A stretch of 64,000 nucleotides of DNA from QHXN01 sp032162705 (GCA_032162705.1 JAVRON010000088.1:1-64000), one strand, 5' to 3'; shown: positions 19,936 through 29,850, counted from the first letter of the stretch. The notes: a model not told the origin generated them from the sequence alone. A program made the numbers and translations.

Positions 19936-20155
19936 TCAAAAGCGGCCTTTACGCAGGCAACAGTTCTTGAAACCTGCGGCGAGAGCCGCACGGGCATAAA
20001 TCGTTCCTGCCGAGTTTCTCGATCAACTCTTTTTCGCCTCTCACAATCCTCAACCCGCGCTTGACGTTTGTTTCTGACGGATAGCCTTTACGGCGCTTGC
20101 TTGTGCGCTCAAAAGCAAATGAAATCCTCGTTATTGTTCTTGTGACGCATGACAT
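19936..20155 (-). pseudogene. Small SEC-C motif protein with apparent 1-nt frameshift
   Basis: Start ATG 20155 has an excellent site (GAAGGAGG, five bases upstream). The frame reads ...LGRNDLCPCGSRRRFQ and then leaves the family pattern, stopping at 19949. Removing one base from the AAA run at 19970-19972 (TTT on the coding strand) restores FKNCCLRKGRF ending at 19936. This gives the exact zinc-binding SEC-C pattern C-x-C-x8-C-C in a 73-residue protein. SEC-C motifs bind zinc and often tether proteins to SecA or ribosomes. Either the gene is recently broken or the base is a sequencing error. Confidence 0.7.
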
Positions 20156-20253
20156 GTGTCCTCCTTCGTGTTGATCAGACAAGACTGTACCATAGCTGTC
20201 GGAGGGCCAAAAAGCTGAAAGCCGCGCTCTTTCACTCCAAGCATTACTGACAG

Positions 20254-22199
20254 TTACTTGGACAACCCAACGTCGGTGAATTTGATTTCACGTTCTTTGC
20301 CGTAGTCATCCAGCTTGTCCTTCGCAGTTTCTTTCAAGAATTTATAGTAGACGACGACGTAACGCCCCTCTTTCAAAAGATCACGCGGCAGGCTAAAGAG
20401 AACGGATGTCTTTGGCGGCACAATAGAGATGCCTCCGAAGTCGAAGCCGTAGCGCACGGGCTTTCCCCGCGCATCAAACACTCCGACTCGAATGCCGATC
20501 TCCGCGCCCTCACAGAGACCGCTGTAAAATGTCCCGGTGGGCGATTGGTAACCGCATCTCTCTTTTCCGGGCAGGTAGATGCTCTCGGTGGAGATGCTGA
20601 TCGGCAACGGCGAATCGTTGTGCAGGCGCAGCCAGATGCCCGTGGCTTCTTCTCTAGCCTGTCTGCTCAGGCTTTTATTGGGCGTACCTGTTTCAGCTAT
20701 ACGCGTCTCCATCGGATTGGTGGGCTCGCCGTAATGGTCGAAAGAAATGAAAACTTTCGGTGCGAACGAAGCGACTTCGCGTTCAGCGCTTTTCGCCTCT
20801 TTAGCTTCTCGCCGTTCTTTTAATTTTTGTTCTGCGATCTCTTGCGCGGTAGGACGATGTATCTCTTCTACTGGCAGGACGTGCCACAGGAGCTTCCCGG
20901 TCCTCGCATCCCACTGCAGGATATTTTGATTTTCTCCACCTGATACAATCAGCTTGCCGTCAGGACTGAAAGCGACCTGATCGTCTTCGGAGAAGCCTTC
21001 ATCGAATTCGCGAATAAGCCTTCCTGTTTTCGCGTCCCATAGCTTGACGTTATTCGTCAAATGGCCTGAAACGACCAGTCGTCCGTCAGGGCTGAATGCG
21101 AGTGAGCGAACGTAATCGGAGTCTTCGCCGAACCGCCGGACGAGCTTTCCGGTTTGCGCCGACCACAATTCAATTCTCCCGTCTTCATCATTATTGCCCG
21201 AGGCGATAAATTTACCGTCCGGGCTAAAGACAACCGAGCGCAGGTCTGATGACCGGCCCTTCATGACGCGCAGGAGTTTGCTGCTGTTGGCGTCCCATAG
21301 CTTGATAGTTCCATCTTCGTGGCCCGAAACGATCAGATTGCCGTCGGGACTGAAGACTGCCGAACGAGCTTCGCTGCCGCAGCAGGTGGTCATCTCGCCG
21401 CTCGTGTGCGATTCGTTTGTTTCATAAGCGCGCAGTAGTTTCCCCGTCGCCATCTCAAACAGCTTGACCTGCACGCCGCTGCTAGCGACGACCATCTGTC
21501 CATCGGGGCTGAACGAGACGGACTGGATGCCTGACACGCCCGGCGTAAACCCGGTGATCGTGCGGATCAACTGACCGTTCGCAAAGTCCCAAATCTTGAT
21601 CGTGTCGTCTTCGCTCGCCGAAGCGAGTCTCGCTCCGTCGTGGCTGAAAGCGATAGAAGTAATCTTGAGCGAGTGACCTGAAAGTGTTTTCAGCAGCTGC
21701 CCTGTCTGCGCGTCCCAGAATCCGATCGTTTTGTCGCCGCTGCCGGAAACAACCGTTTTGCCGTCTGGACTGAAAGCGACCGAATAGATGATGCCCGGAT
21801 GCCCTTCGAGCCGACGAATTAGTGCATTAGTCTTCGCGTCGTACAGCTTCACGACCGCATCGCCGTAGCTGCCGCGCTCCGCGACCGTGCTGCCGTCCGG
21901 ACTGGTAACGCGCTCACCGCTCGTTGCATGAGCTTTGATGTTCCAGATCACGTTGCCGCTCTTTGCGTCTCGTATCTCGTAAGAAACGTCGGGTACGCCG
22001 GAAGCTATAAGACTTCCGTCGGGCTTTCTAACGGGTCGGTTAGCTGAGAGTTCGGTGGCTTTAACACTCCAAAGCAACTGGCCGCTCTGAGGATTCCAGA
22101 CCTTGATCCAGCCGTCGCCGGCTGAGTACGAAGCGAGGAGTCGCCCGTCCGCGCTCCAGCCGACGAAGAGCAGATCGCGTGTGTGCCCTGCTTGGATGT
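20254..22199 (-). CDS. WD40-repeat protein, 3' part of a split WG-WD40 gene
   Basis: About ten WD40 blades run from the first repeat (GHTRDLLFVGWSADGRLLAS) through units such as LEGHPGIIYSVAFSPDGKTV to about 20.9 kb. A C-terminal domain of about 170 residues follows, with a beta-sandwich look (GIWLRLHNDSPLPISISTES) and no known motif. The open frame extends to 22275, but no ATG, GTG or TTG occurs between the TTG at 22275, which lies inside the WG-repeat sequence, and the first WD40 blade. The blade sequence starts immediately where the other frame loses sense. I therefore read this as the C-terminal part of the gene that starts at 23297, separated by a 1-nt frameshift near 22186-22188. Confidence 0.8.
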
Positions 22200-23297
22200 A
22201 GGCATCTCGCTTGCAGTCGGAGTGGCGGGAGTGGTCTTCCAGATGACAGTCCCGGTCTTGTCTATGTAGCCCCAACTGTCGTTACGCTGACTGTAGTACA
22301 CGCGCGCCAGCCCGTTATGAACATCCTTGGCGGTGTAGAACTGAGGTTCGATAACCATCCTGCCGGTTGCATCAATGAACCCGTACCTGCCGGCCTGCTC
22401 GACGTAGGCCATGCCTTCCGAGAAGTCGAACGTCAGGTCGAACTCGGGCTTGATGACGACATTTCCTGATTTATCAATGAAGCCGTACTTGTCGCCGAAC
22501 TTCCAGCGGGAGAGGCCGCCGTTAAAATGACCGTACGTGGCCGCGCAGTCGTCTTTGTCGGAAGATTTGAAGGGTGGCTTGAGTATGAAACTTCCGGTCC
22601 TATCAATGTAGCCGCAAACGCCACCGACGAGCGCGGGCGCTAAGCCTTCCGAGAAGTGGCTGGCGTAGTCGAAATGTGGCGGGATCGCCCACGCGCCGGA
22701 GTGGTCTATGTAGCCCCAGTCTTGATTGAAGTCTTTAGAGACGCACGCCAGACCTTCCACGAAGTGAGAGCCGTACCGGAACTGTGGTTCGATGACGACT
22801 GTGCCGGCCTTGTCGATGAACCCCTTGAGGCCCTTGACCTCAACCATTGCCAAGCCTTCGTGGAAGCCCTGCGAATCGTCGGCGACCGCCGACAGCTCGT
22901 CGTATTGCGGTTCGATGACAAAGTGCCCGGTCTTGTCTATAAAACCCCACTTGCCGTACAGCCCATACTCGTTGCCGCCGACCTGCACTCGAGCCAACCC
23001 TTCAGAGAACTGATAAGCGCCTGAGAACTGTGGCTCGATGACCCGCTTGCCGCTCTCGTCCACGAAGCCCCACTTACCACGCACCTCGACGGCAGCGAGA
23101 CCCTCCGAGAATTCATCGGCTGCCTCGAACTGCGGAGGGATTACGACTTGCCCTGTCATGTCGATGTAACCCCACCTGTCGTTCTGCTCTATGGGGAATA
23201 AAGCTCTCCCCCCGCTCTGCCGATCCTGTGCGTCGGCCGGCAGGCAGACCATGCAGATAAAGGACGCGATGATGAGGTGACGAAGGAAAGGCTGCAT
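22187..23297 (-). CDS. Secreted WG-repeat protein, 5' part of a split WG-WD40 gene
   Basis: ATG 23297 follows GGGAGAAG. Residues 1-23 form a signal peptide (LIIASFICMVCLPADAQ). Eight full WG repeats and one partial repeat follow (WGYIDMTGQVVIPPQF, WGFVDESGKRVIEPQF and so on), a beta-rich module of exported proteins. After IWKTTPATPTASEMPTSKQG the frame continues to 22005 with sequence that is only the shadow of the WD40 frame. Adding one base in the CCC at 22186-22188 joins KQG directly to HTRDLLFVGW. The intact product would have about 1,014 residues: signal peptide, WG repeats, WD40 propeller and C-terminal domain. Confidence 0.8.
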
Positions 23298-23496
23298 GGA
23301 ACTTCTCCCGACAACTATGATAGGAAATCCTAGCGGCCTGATCCGCGACCTTGCTGCGGACAGCGGTTACAGCCCTTTGACGCGTTCATTCCGAAGAAAG
23401 TCTATGGCCTGCCCGAATAACAATAACTTCCCCTGATGAAACCCCGTGGTGTATTAAGGGGTCTAAATTATGAACGTACTACATGGAGGATAAGAT

Positions 23497-25212
23497 GTGA
23501 TTGAGCTGTACAGGAGAATGATTCCTATATTGGGGATCGTTCTATGCCTTGCAATGGTCGCGAAGGCTCAAATCAAAAATCAAGCGGCCGGCGCTTTAAT
23601 CGCCAAGCTCGACTGCCCCGACCGGGTGAAGGACGTGGCGTTTTCTCCGGACGGCAAACTGCTGGCGGCAGGTTACGGGTGGAATGGCCAAGGAGGAGCG
23701 CGAATCTGGAATGTAGCTGATCACAGTACCGTCGCGACCTTGGTAGTCGGCAAAGGCGACAGCGCCAACATCGAGCGCGTGGCCTTCTCACCCGACGGAA
23801 GGTTGTTCGCCGCCGCGAACTGGGACGGGGACGTACTGCTGTGGACGGTCGGTGCCTGGACTTCTCGTAAAACCGTGATCGCACACCGCGGCTCGCCGAA
23901 GTCTCTGACGTTCTCTCCTAAAGGCATGAAGCTGGCGTTCACGTCTGAAGAGGCTGCCGTCCTCTATGACCTCCGTTCGGGTAAGGTGACTACCCTGGCC
24001 GCGCGGAAAACCGAGCGGGACTCTTTCATCGGGATTTCATTCTCTCCGGACGAAAGGTCTGTCACCGTTTTCAGTGATACGGCCGTCGATGTCCGGGACG
24101 CCGAAAGTGGGAAACTGATCAGGAGCTGGAAGCCGACTGGGGGAGGGTTCTTCGGCCGCTCGTCACCTGACGGTCGGTTTGTGATCGCCGGAGGCGGGGC
24201 GGTTTATGGGCGTAAAGCTGTCGAGGTCTGGAATGCTGAGGACGGCAAGAAGGTCAGTGAGGTGTCGGATTTCAGGGGCGGCCTGTTCGCGCTGGCCGTA
24301 TCGAATTCAGGGAAGCTCTTCGCCGTCGCCGGCGGGAACTACGGCTCTGGCGGTGACCTGAGCCTGTGGGATCTTCAAGAGGCGCGCGAGATGGGCTACG
24401 TCTCTTTCGGGGAGATGCCGATCGAGGGGCTCGCCTTCAGCCCCGATGATACAGTCCTCGCCGCCGGGAGCAACGACGGGTACGTCCTACTCTACGCGGT
24501 GGATCGCATCCGGGGACCCGAAGTTAAGAAACAGACCGAAGCGCTGTGCGGTGAGGTCGCGGCCGAAGGGGACAAGGTCTTCATCGTACCCCTGTCGAAA
24601 GTACCTGGGCCGATGACCCGCGACTTCGAATACGCGTGGAAGCTGGAGGTCGCGAACCTTGGCTCGCTCGCCGGTCGCGCAGGCTCTCCAGTGGTGTTGC
24701 AGGACTGGGCTATCGAAAGCAACTCGGCCACGGACCGCGCACGGGTGGGTGAATTCAAACAACTGCTTTCGCGGGGTGATACCCCGGGTGCGACCTCGAA
24801 TTACATCCTCTTCGGAGACATTCAGAATCCGGGCTGGAACGAAGGCTCAATCATCAAGGTGTACGGCGACGGCAGTTTCGTGGCCGCGAACAATCCCGGC
24901 AGGTGCTTGGCCTACGGCCATCTGGATCAACTGAACACCAGCTTTGAGTCACTGAAAAATCGTCTGATAAGCGAGGGCCTCCTCTCCGTGCCGAAAGAAC
25001 CTTTAACGCTGGGGGCAGACCATTACCGCACGCGGTTCATAGGGCTTGGGTCGGGCGGCGCGCCCGAGCTGCGGAGCGATGCCGACTCCATCGAAGTGCT
25101 ACTCAAGGGCGGCCCGGCGAAGAAGCGGGAAGCTTTCTCGCGCATCTTCAGCCAGGAAGAACAGTTCATAAACTCTCTACTACGTGCCGGGTTGAGGCCG
25201 CCGCAGAAATAA
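23497..25212 (+). CDS. Secreted WD40-repeat protein, 571 aa
   Basis: The start is GTG 23497, six bases after GGAGGA. A signal peptide (IPILGIVLCLAMVAKAQ) is followed by six or seven WD40-like blades (VKDVAFSPDGKLLAAGYG, IERVAFSPDGRLFAAANW, IEGLAFSPDDTVLAAGSN), a propeller of about 320 residues. The C-terminal 230 residues contain no motif I know. It is divergent from the WG-WD40 gene across 199 bp and shares the secreted propeller theme. The ligand is unknown. Confidence 0.8.
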   Translation: MIELYRRMIPILGIVLCLAMVAKAQIKNQAAGALIAKLDCPDRVKDVAFSPDGKLLAAGYGWNGQGGARIWNVADHSTVATLVVGKGDSANIERVAFSPDGRLFAAANWDGDVLLWTVGAWTSRKTVIAHRGSPKSLTFSPKGMKLAFTSEEAAVLYDLRSGKVTTLAARKTERDSFIGISFSPDERSVTVFSDTAVDVRDAESGKLIRSWKPTGGGFFGRSSPDGRFVIAGGGAVYGRKAVEVWNAEDGKKVSEVSDFRGGLFALAVSNSGKLFAVAGGNYGSGGDLSLWDLQEAREMGYVSFGEMPIEGLAFSPDDTVLAAGSNDGYVLLYAVDRIRGPEVKKQTEALCGEVAAEGDKVFIVPLSKVPGPMTRDFEYAWKLEVANLGSLAGRAGSPVVLQDWAIESNSATDRARVGEFKQLLSRGDTPGATSNYILFGDIQNPGWNEGSIIKVYGDGSFVAANNPGRCLAYGHLDQLNTSFESLKNRLISEGLLSVPKEPLTLGADHYRTRFIGLGSGGAPELRSDADSIEVLLKGGPAKKREAFSRIFSQEEQFINSLLRAGLRPPQK

Positions 25213-25283
25213 TGGCGGCTGTAAAATATTTGGATCGGTTGGCCCGCTTGTGAAACGCTGCTTGTGCAAGGCAAGTTATTGTC

Positions 25284-26735
25284 ATGCCTAACATCACGAT
25301 GAAAACAACCGTTTTCATATTCGTCATCTTGTGCGCAGTAACCGCCCTTCTGGGGCAGGGGACAAGTTCGTCTGTGGAGATCGTAACCACCTACTCACAG
25401 AACGGTAAGTTCTATCTGAAGTCCATCCCCTTCGATAACGAATTCCCAAGCCTGAGAGGCGGAACATTCGTTTATGAACAGGGTAGAGCAGAGCCCCTGT
25501 ATGTGTTCGACCGGGGCTTCGATTCAGTTGAAGAGGACAGTAACAATCTGATCTTAAGCAACAACGGGGAAGTCATCTTTTACGTCATCCCTTGGGGCGC
25601 AGACGAAGAAAAGGAAGGCTTGAAGAGCATCACAATCTACCGACACGGCCGGATATTCAAGAGTTTTACCGAGGCAGAGATTACCAGCTGCGACAAGAAG
25701 CGAGAGCGTTGCAGCCTGATCTACTCAAACTACGATGCAGTGGTGGACAGGGTCAAAAGCAACTGGGAGACGAAGAATTACAAAAAGGCCTTCAAAGAAG
25801 GGGTGAGCGAACAGGAGCGGTTCTTAAGCGATTTCCCGGTCTTCAGTTTTGACGACACGGTTTACCTGACCGATTCAAAAAAGCAGGTGCATACATTCGA
25901 TCTGAAGACGGGCGAGTATACGGGTTCAGATTCATTCGACCACATGTTCGCCCAGATAAAGGGCAAAGGCAGGTTCAATAAAACTGAGCTGCTCAGTTAC
26001 GACGCCCTCATCTTCTTAGACTACCCGAAACTAAGGAACGGCCAAGCCGCTAAGCAAGTCTTGGCGGATTACATCGGCATGAAGCCAGTCGACATCGCCG
26101 AACAGAGGGACGAGCAGTACAAGTGGTACAGCTTCAAGATCAACAGCAACATCTTCCGGGACGGCCACGTGGAAATCGAGTCGCTTGACGTCGATCCGGC
26201 GCTGCCTAAAGAGAAGATCGTCGAGTTCTTCAAGGCCAATAAGTTCGATGGCAGTTCCGTGCCCCAGGTGTTTGAAATGTGGAACGTCGGCGACGAGTAT
26301 TTCTACTTCAGAAAAAAGAATGATCAACTAGCGCGGCAGGAAAAACAGCAGGAAGTGATCCAGCAGCGGCAGGAATTTGAAAGACGTTTGACGCTCGACC
26401 ATATTAACGGCGTTTACATCCCGAAGAATTTAGGCGAGTGTTTTACTGAACTGGATAGGCTGTTGCCGGAGGTCGATAAAAAAGAGATGCAAGCCCTACC
26501 CAGAAGAGAGGACATGATTCAATACCATCTGGGCCTCGGCATGTGGATGAGAAACAACTGGGGGCTGTGGGGCGGCTCACGGCTGCAGAAATATTTCACA
26601 GACAGAGGAGTAGCTCATCCCGACGAAATGTCCTCGGTCATCCTATATCACTACTACGATTGGTTACACGGTCAGAAAGAGTCTTGGAGAGATTGGGAGA
26701 ACAACCCGAAAGGAAATAAGCAGACCCGAAAATGA
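25284..26735 (+). CDS. Secreted protein with C-terminal DUF6794 domain
   Basis: 483 residues with an N-terminal signal peptide (TVFIFVILCAVTALLGQG). ATG 25284 and ATG 25299 are both possible and neither has a strong ribosome site. The middle is beta-rich (YVFDRGFDSVEEDSNNLILS) with a coiled helical segment near residue 355. The last 85 residues (YIPKNLGECFTELDRLLPEV, then GLGMWMRNNWGLWGGSRL and HPDEMSSVIL) match the DUF6794 domain as I remember it. Its function is unknown. Base composition is less GC-rich than in the first 13 kb. Confidence 0.75.
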   Translation: MPNITMKTTVFIFVILCAVTALLGQGTSSSVEIVTTYSQNGKFYLKSIPFDNEFPSLRGGTFVYEQGRAEPLYVFDRGFDSVEEDSNNLILSNNGEVIFYVIPWGADEEKEGLKSITIYRHGRIFKSFTEAEITSCDKKRERCSLIYSNYDAVVDRVKSNWETKNYKKAFKEGVSEQERFLSDFPVFSFDDTVYLTDSKKQVHTFDLKTGEYTGSDSFDHMFAQIKGKGRFNKTELLSYDALIFLDYPKLRNGQAAKQVLADYIGMKPVDIAEQRDEQYKWYSFKINSNIFRDGHVEIESLDVDPALPKEKIVEFFKANKFDGSSVPQVFEMWNVGDEYFYFRKKNDQLARQEKQQEVIQQRQEFERRLTLDHINGVYIPKNLGECFTELDRLLPEVDKKEMQALPRREDMIQYHLGLGMWMRNNWGLWGGSRLQKYFTDRGVAHPDEMSSVILYHYYDWLHGQKESWRDWENNPKGNKQTRK

Positions 26736-26843
26736 ATGTGATTCAACGGGTGTGAATGTAGCGCTCATAACAGGCGGCCGGCTGGGGCAGAATAAAGTAC
26801 GGCGAATACCTGCGTCGAATGGCGGAAAGACCGTACAGGTTTT

Positions 26844-27086
26844 TTAGCTGCGCTGAGTTCTGCTCCTTCTTTGCTGCGCGAACATCTCCGTGATCTCTCT
26901 CGTCGTGGTCGCGTCCTCCGCAGATTTGTCGTCGCGGATAAACCCGACCACGCGTGGAAACCGTAGCGCAAGTCCTCGCCCCTGTTCGTCCATCGCGGCG
27001 GTGTGGACGGGCGAGCGGGTGATCTCGTCGGCCAGCACGGCCACGACGAACTTCGGCTCGACCCACACATCTGGTACGGAGCACTC
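26844..27086 (-). pseudogene. C-terminal remnant of an ATP-dependent DNA ligase
   Basis: The minus frame reads VWVEPKFVVAVLADEITRSP, then GLALRFPRVVGFIRDDKSAEDATT and ends REITEMFAQQ... This is the typical OB-fold C-terminus of archaeal/bacterial ATP-dependent DNA ligases (VWVEP, ADEITRSP, LRFPR, DKSPEDATT). An in-frame stop lies at 27087-27089, and no catalytic KxDG motif or other ligase sequence is seen upstream. At most about 80 residues of a protein of roughly 550-600 remain, so it is a deletion remnant. Confidence 0.75.
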
Positions 27087-27360
27087 CTACCCTCGCGAAG
27101 TTCGCGGCCTGACTTTACCACTCGCCAGCTGCATGAATGTTAAAGACGCAGACTCGCTGGCGTGCCCGCGCAGGCGGTGAAAATGCGAAGAGTTCCTACA
27201 GCCATCAATGCAACTTACCGGAAGGGGTCTTCTTCGAGTGGTTGGTGGGCTTGCATGTTGTTGGTGGGCACATGGTGGGCTTGTGTGTCGACTCATGCAG
27301 ATAATTGCGGTGCTTTGACGGCGACTGTCGGTTGAAAATACCCACAATTACTCGCTCAGA

Positions 27361-27445
<85 letters not shown>

Positions 27446-27723
27446 TTTCTCATTCTAATGCAGCAGCTTAGAGACGCAACCGCAGGCCAAAAACCCCGTC
27501 CTCCGTCCACTTCAATTTTGCCGGATGGGGTAGGTACGTGATAGGACTAGCTAAGACTAGCTGCGCTTTAACGAACGGGGGCTTCGATCTGCTCACGATG
27601 CTGTTCGTAGAGGGCGCGGGCACTAGCCAGCATCTTATCTACCGGAGTGTGTGAAAGACTTTCTTCTGCCTGACTGCTAACGATAATCTCTTCCCATATA
27701 GTCTTATGACGCGCGCTAACGAA

Positions 27724-28725
27724 TCACACCGGTTGAGGGCGTCTTATATCCAGTTTACGCATTCGGGCGTTAAGCGTACTTCGATTCAGTCCGAGGCGCG
27801 CGGCGGCGCCTGAAGGCCCCCCAATCACCCAACTCGTATCGCGTAAGGCCCGTAGGATATGTTGGCGCTCATAAGCCTCAAGTGTCGCCCCCACGTTATT
27901 GTCATCGAGAGCCGGAATGGCGGACTGTTCCAGTTCAGTTAACGGAATCTCCAGCACAAAGCCTCTCGACAGAATGACCCCACGCTCAATCATGTTCTGC
28001 AACTCACGCACGTTTCCCGGCCAAGACCAGTCCACCAGCTTCTGCATCGTCGCCGCCGGGACAGTCTCGATCCGCTTACCCATCCGGCGCGCGTACTTCT
28101 GCATAAAATATTGCACCAGCAACGGAATGTCTTCACGACGTTCGCGCAAAGGCGGGATGCGGATGGGGAAAACGTTCAATCGGTAATAGAGGTCGCTGCG
28201 GAACTCATTCTGCTTCATCATCTCCGTCAGGTCACGGTTCGTTGCAGCCACCAGCCGAACGTCCACCTGGCGAGTTCGTGTACTGCCCAGGCGCTCGAAC
28301 TCCTGTTCCTGGAGCACACGCAGGAGTTTGGGTTGCAGCGCCGGCGGAATATCGCCGACTTCATCCAGAAAGAGAGTCCCTTTGTCAGCCATTTCGAAAC
28401 GACCGACCCTTTGCGCGATAGCTCCTGTGAAAGCGCCTTTCTCATGACCAAAAAGCTCGCTTTCCAACAGATCGAACGGGATAGCAGCGCAGTTCAACTT
28501 GACGAACGAACGTCCGCAACGCGAGCTGATGTTGTGAATCGCGCGCGCGATCAGTTCCTTGCCGGTGCCTGTTTCTCCCTGTATGAGAACAGTGGAACCA
28601 GTAGGAGCGACGCATTCGACTTGTTCGAACACCGCTTCCAGCGCAGCGCTCTGACCTATGATCTGTTCGAATCTAGGCTGATCACGGTCTCCGGCACCGT
28701 ACCCGATTTTTTCGATAGCTTCCAC
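27724..28725 (-). CDS. Sigma-54 activator (AAA+ / Fis HTH) without receiver domain
   Basis: I place the start at GTG 28725, six bases after AGGGAGG; the longer frame overlaps the receiver gene and is rejected. The 333 residues contain the AAA+ core with Walker A GETGTGKE (50-57), the sigma-54 contacting GAFTGA loop (97-102), Walker B LFLDEVGD (about 118) and a C-terminal Fis-type helix-turn-helix (GGPSGAAARLGLNRSTLNARM). It lacks the N-terminal receiver of NtrC proteins. The gene just upstream encodes a lone receiver, so this looks like an NtrC split into two proteins. It is the likely activator for the -24/-12 promoters in this window. Confidence 0.92.
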   Translation of the reverse strand: MEAIEKIGYGAGDRDQPRFEQIIGQSAALEAVFEQVECVAPTGSTVLIQGETGTGKELIARAIHNISSRCGRSFVKLNCAAIPFDLLESELFGHEKGAFTGAIAQRVGRFEMADKGTLFLDEVGDIPPALQPKLLRVLQEQEFERLGSTRTRQVDVRLVAATNRDLTEMMKQNEFRSDLYYRLNVFPIRIPPLRERREDIPLLVQYFMQKYARRMGKRIETVPAATMQKLVDWSWPGNVRELQNMIERGVILSRGFVLEIPLTELEQSAIPALDDNNVGATLEAYERQHILRALRDTSWVIGGPSGAAARLGLNRSTLNARMRKLDIRRPQPV

Positions 28726-28769
28726 AGAGAACCTCCCTGGAGTACACGGATAAACGCTTCGCTGATGAC

Positions 28770-29147
28770 TCAACTCTCCAGAGCCGCATACACACTTTCG
28801 AGCAGGACATCGTCGTCGAACGGTTTTGCCAGGAACTCCACTGCACCTGCTCTCAACGCCTGCATACGCATCTTTGCGTCGCCATGTGCCGTGATGAAGA
28901 CGATTGGTATCCTGCAACCTTCAGTGTTTAGTTTCGCCTGTAGTTCGAGACCGGACATCCCCGGCATGCGGATATCGGTGATCAGGCAGTCCACCTGAAA
29001 CTGTTGTCCGGACTCTATGAATTCTTCCGCCGACTCAAATGCTCGCGCGGGCAAGCCGGCGGATTTGAGCAAGCCCTCCAATGCAACGCGCACCGCCTCA
29101 TCATCATCGACAATCGCGACTGTTTTATTATTCCCTGTGCTGTCCAT
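28770..29147 (-). CDS. Single-domain response regulator
   Basis: 125 residues from ATG 29147; the 12 codons before it are dispensable. It is a complete CheY-like receiver with the acidic pair DDDE, phosphoacceptor Asp58 in TDIRMPG, the T of FITAHGD and the K of LAKPFDDD. There is no output domain. It lies 44 bp upstream of the receiver-less sigma-54 activator and downstream of the FixJ-like regulator. I infer that it passes phosphate or binds the activator, acting as its detached receiver. Confidence 0.9.
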   Translation of the reverse strand: MDSTGNNKTVAIVDDDEAVRVALEGLLKSAGLPARAFESAEEFIESGQQFQVDCLITDIRMPGMSGLELQAKLNTEGCRIPIVFITAHGDAKMRMQALRAGAVEFLAKPFDDDVLLESVYAALES

Positions 29148-29223
29148 AGCAGAGAGCTTAGCGCGGCGGGAGTGAGGGCGCAATTATACGTTGGTATAGG
29201 TTCGCTAATATTCTTTGTGAGAC

Positions 29224-29850
29224 TTATCCTCGACCCGATTGCTCAAGCCTTTCCGCTATTCTGACCAATTCAGCCAGTGATTCAGCACGCATTTTGCTCA
29301 TCACATGGCCGCGATGAACCTTCACAGTGATTTCGCTGGTTCCCAACTCAAAGGCTATTTGCTTATTGAGCATGCCCGAGACGACAAGGCGCATCACCTC
29401 GCGCTCTCGCGGGGTCAACGATTCGTACCGCTCCCTCAACTGGGCAAGTTCATTCTCATGCCGCCTGGTCACACGGTCGCGCTCCAACGCCTGATAGATG
29501 GCATCGAGTAAATCCTGGTCGCGGAAAGGCTTTGTCAGAAACTCCACCGCCCCGGATTTCATGGCCCTGACAGTCATCGGGATATCTCCATAACCGGTTA
29601 TGAAAATGATGGGGATGCGGACACCCGCGTCAGCCAACTGGCGTTGAAAGTCCAGACCGTTTAAGCCTGGAAGCCTGACATCCAGAACGAGGCAACTCGG
29701 CCCATCGGCTCGCCCGCTGGTTAAGAATTCCTGCGCCGTTCCGAAGGAATCGGAACGCAGGCCCACCGACTTCAGTAGACCCCGGATGGATTCACGCACG
29801 TCCGAATCGTCATCAATTATGAACACCGTCGCGGAGTCTGGGGAGGTCAT
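29224..29850 (-). CDS. FixJ/NarL-type response regulator
   Basis: 208 residues: a receiver domain with DDD acidic pocket, Asp57 in LDVRLPG and Lys in LTKPFRDQD, a helical linker, then a LuxR-type HTH (ESLTPREREVMRLVVSGMLN and ITVKVHRGHVMSKM). Its ATG shares one base with the TAA of the MEDS-domain kinase (TAATG), so the pair is translationally coupled like fixL-fixJ. It should bind DNA when phosphorylated by that kinase. Confidence 0.92.
   Translation of the reverse strand: MTSPDSATVFIIDDDSDVRESIRGLLKSVGLRSDSFGTAQEFLTSGRADGPSCLVLDVRLPGLNGLDFQRQLADAGVRIPIIFITGYGDIPMTVRAMKSGAVEFLTKPFRDQDLLDAIYQALERDRVTRRHENELAQLRERYESLTPREREVMRLVVSGMLNKQIAFELGTSEITVKVHRGHVMSKMRAESLAELVRIAERLEQSGRG

Noticed and set aside
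25198..25222. GCCGCC...GGCGGC hairpin at the end of the second WD40 gene as a terminator
   Set aside because: It overlaps the stop codon and has no following T-run.
27240..27290. Short G/T-rich repeats as a CRISPR or regulatory array
   Set aside because: The copies are imperfect, about 10 bp long and irregularly spaced; no spacer structure or cas gene is present.
28726..28917. Longer N-terminus for the sigma-54 activator
   Set aside because: It overlaps the receiver gene by about 150 bp and reads as non-family sequence; GTG 28725 has a proper ribosome site.
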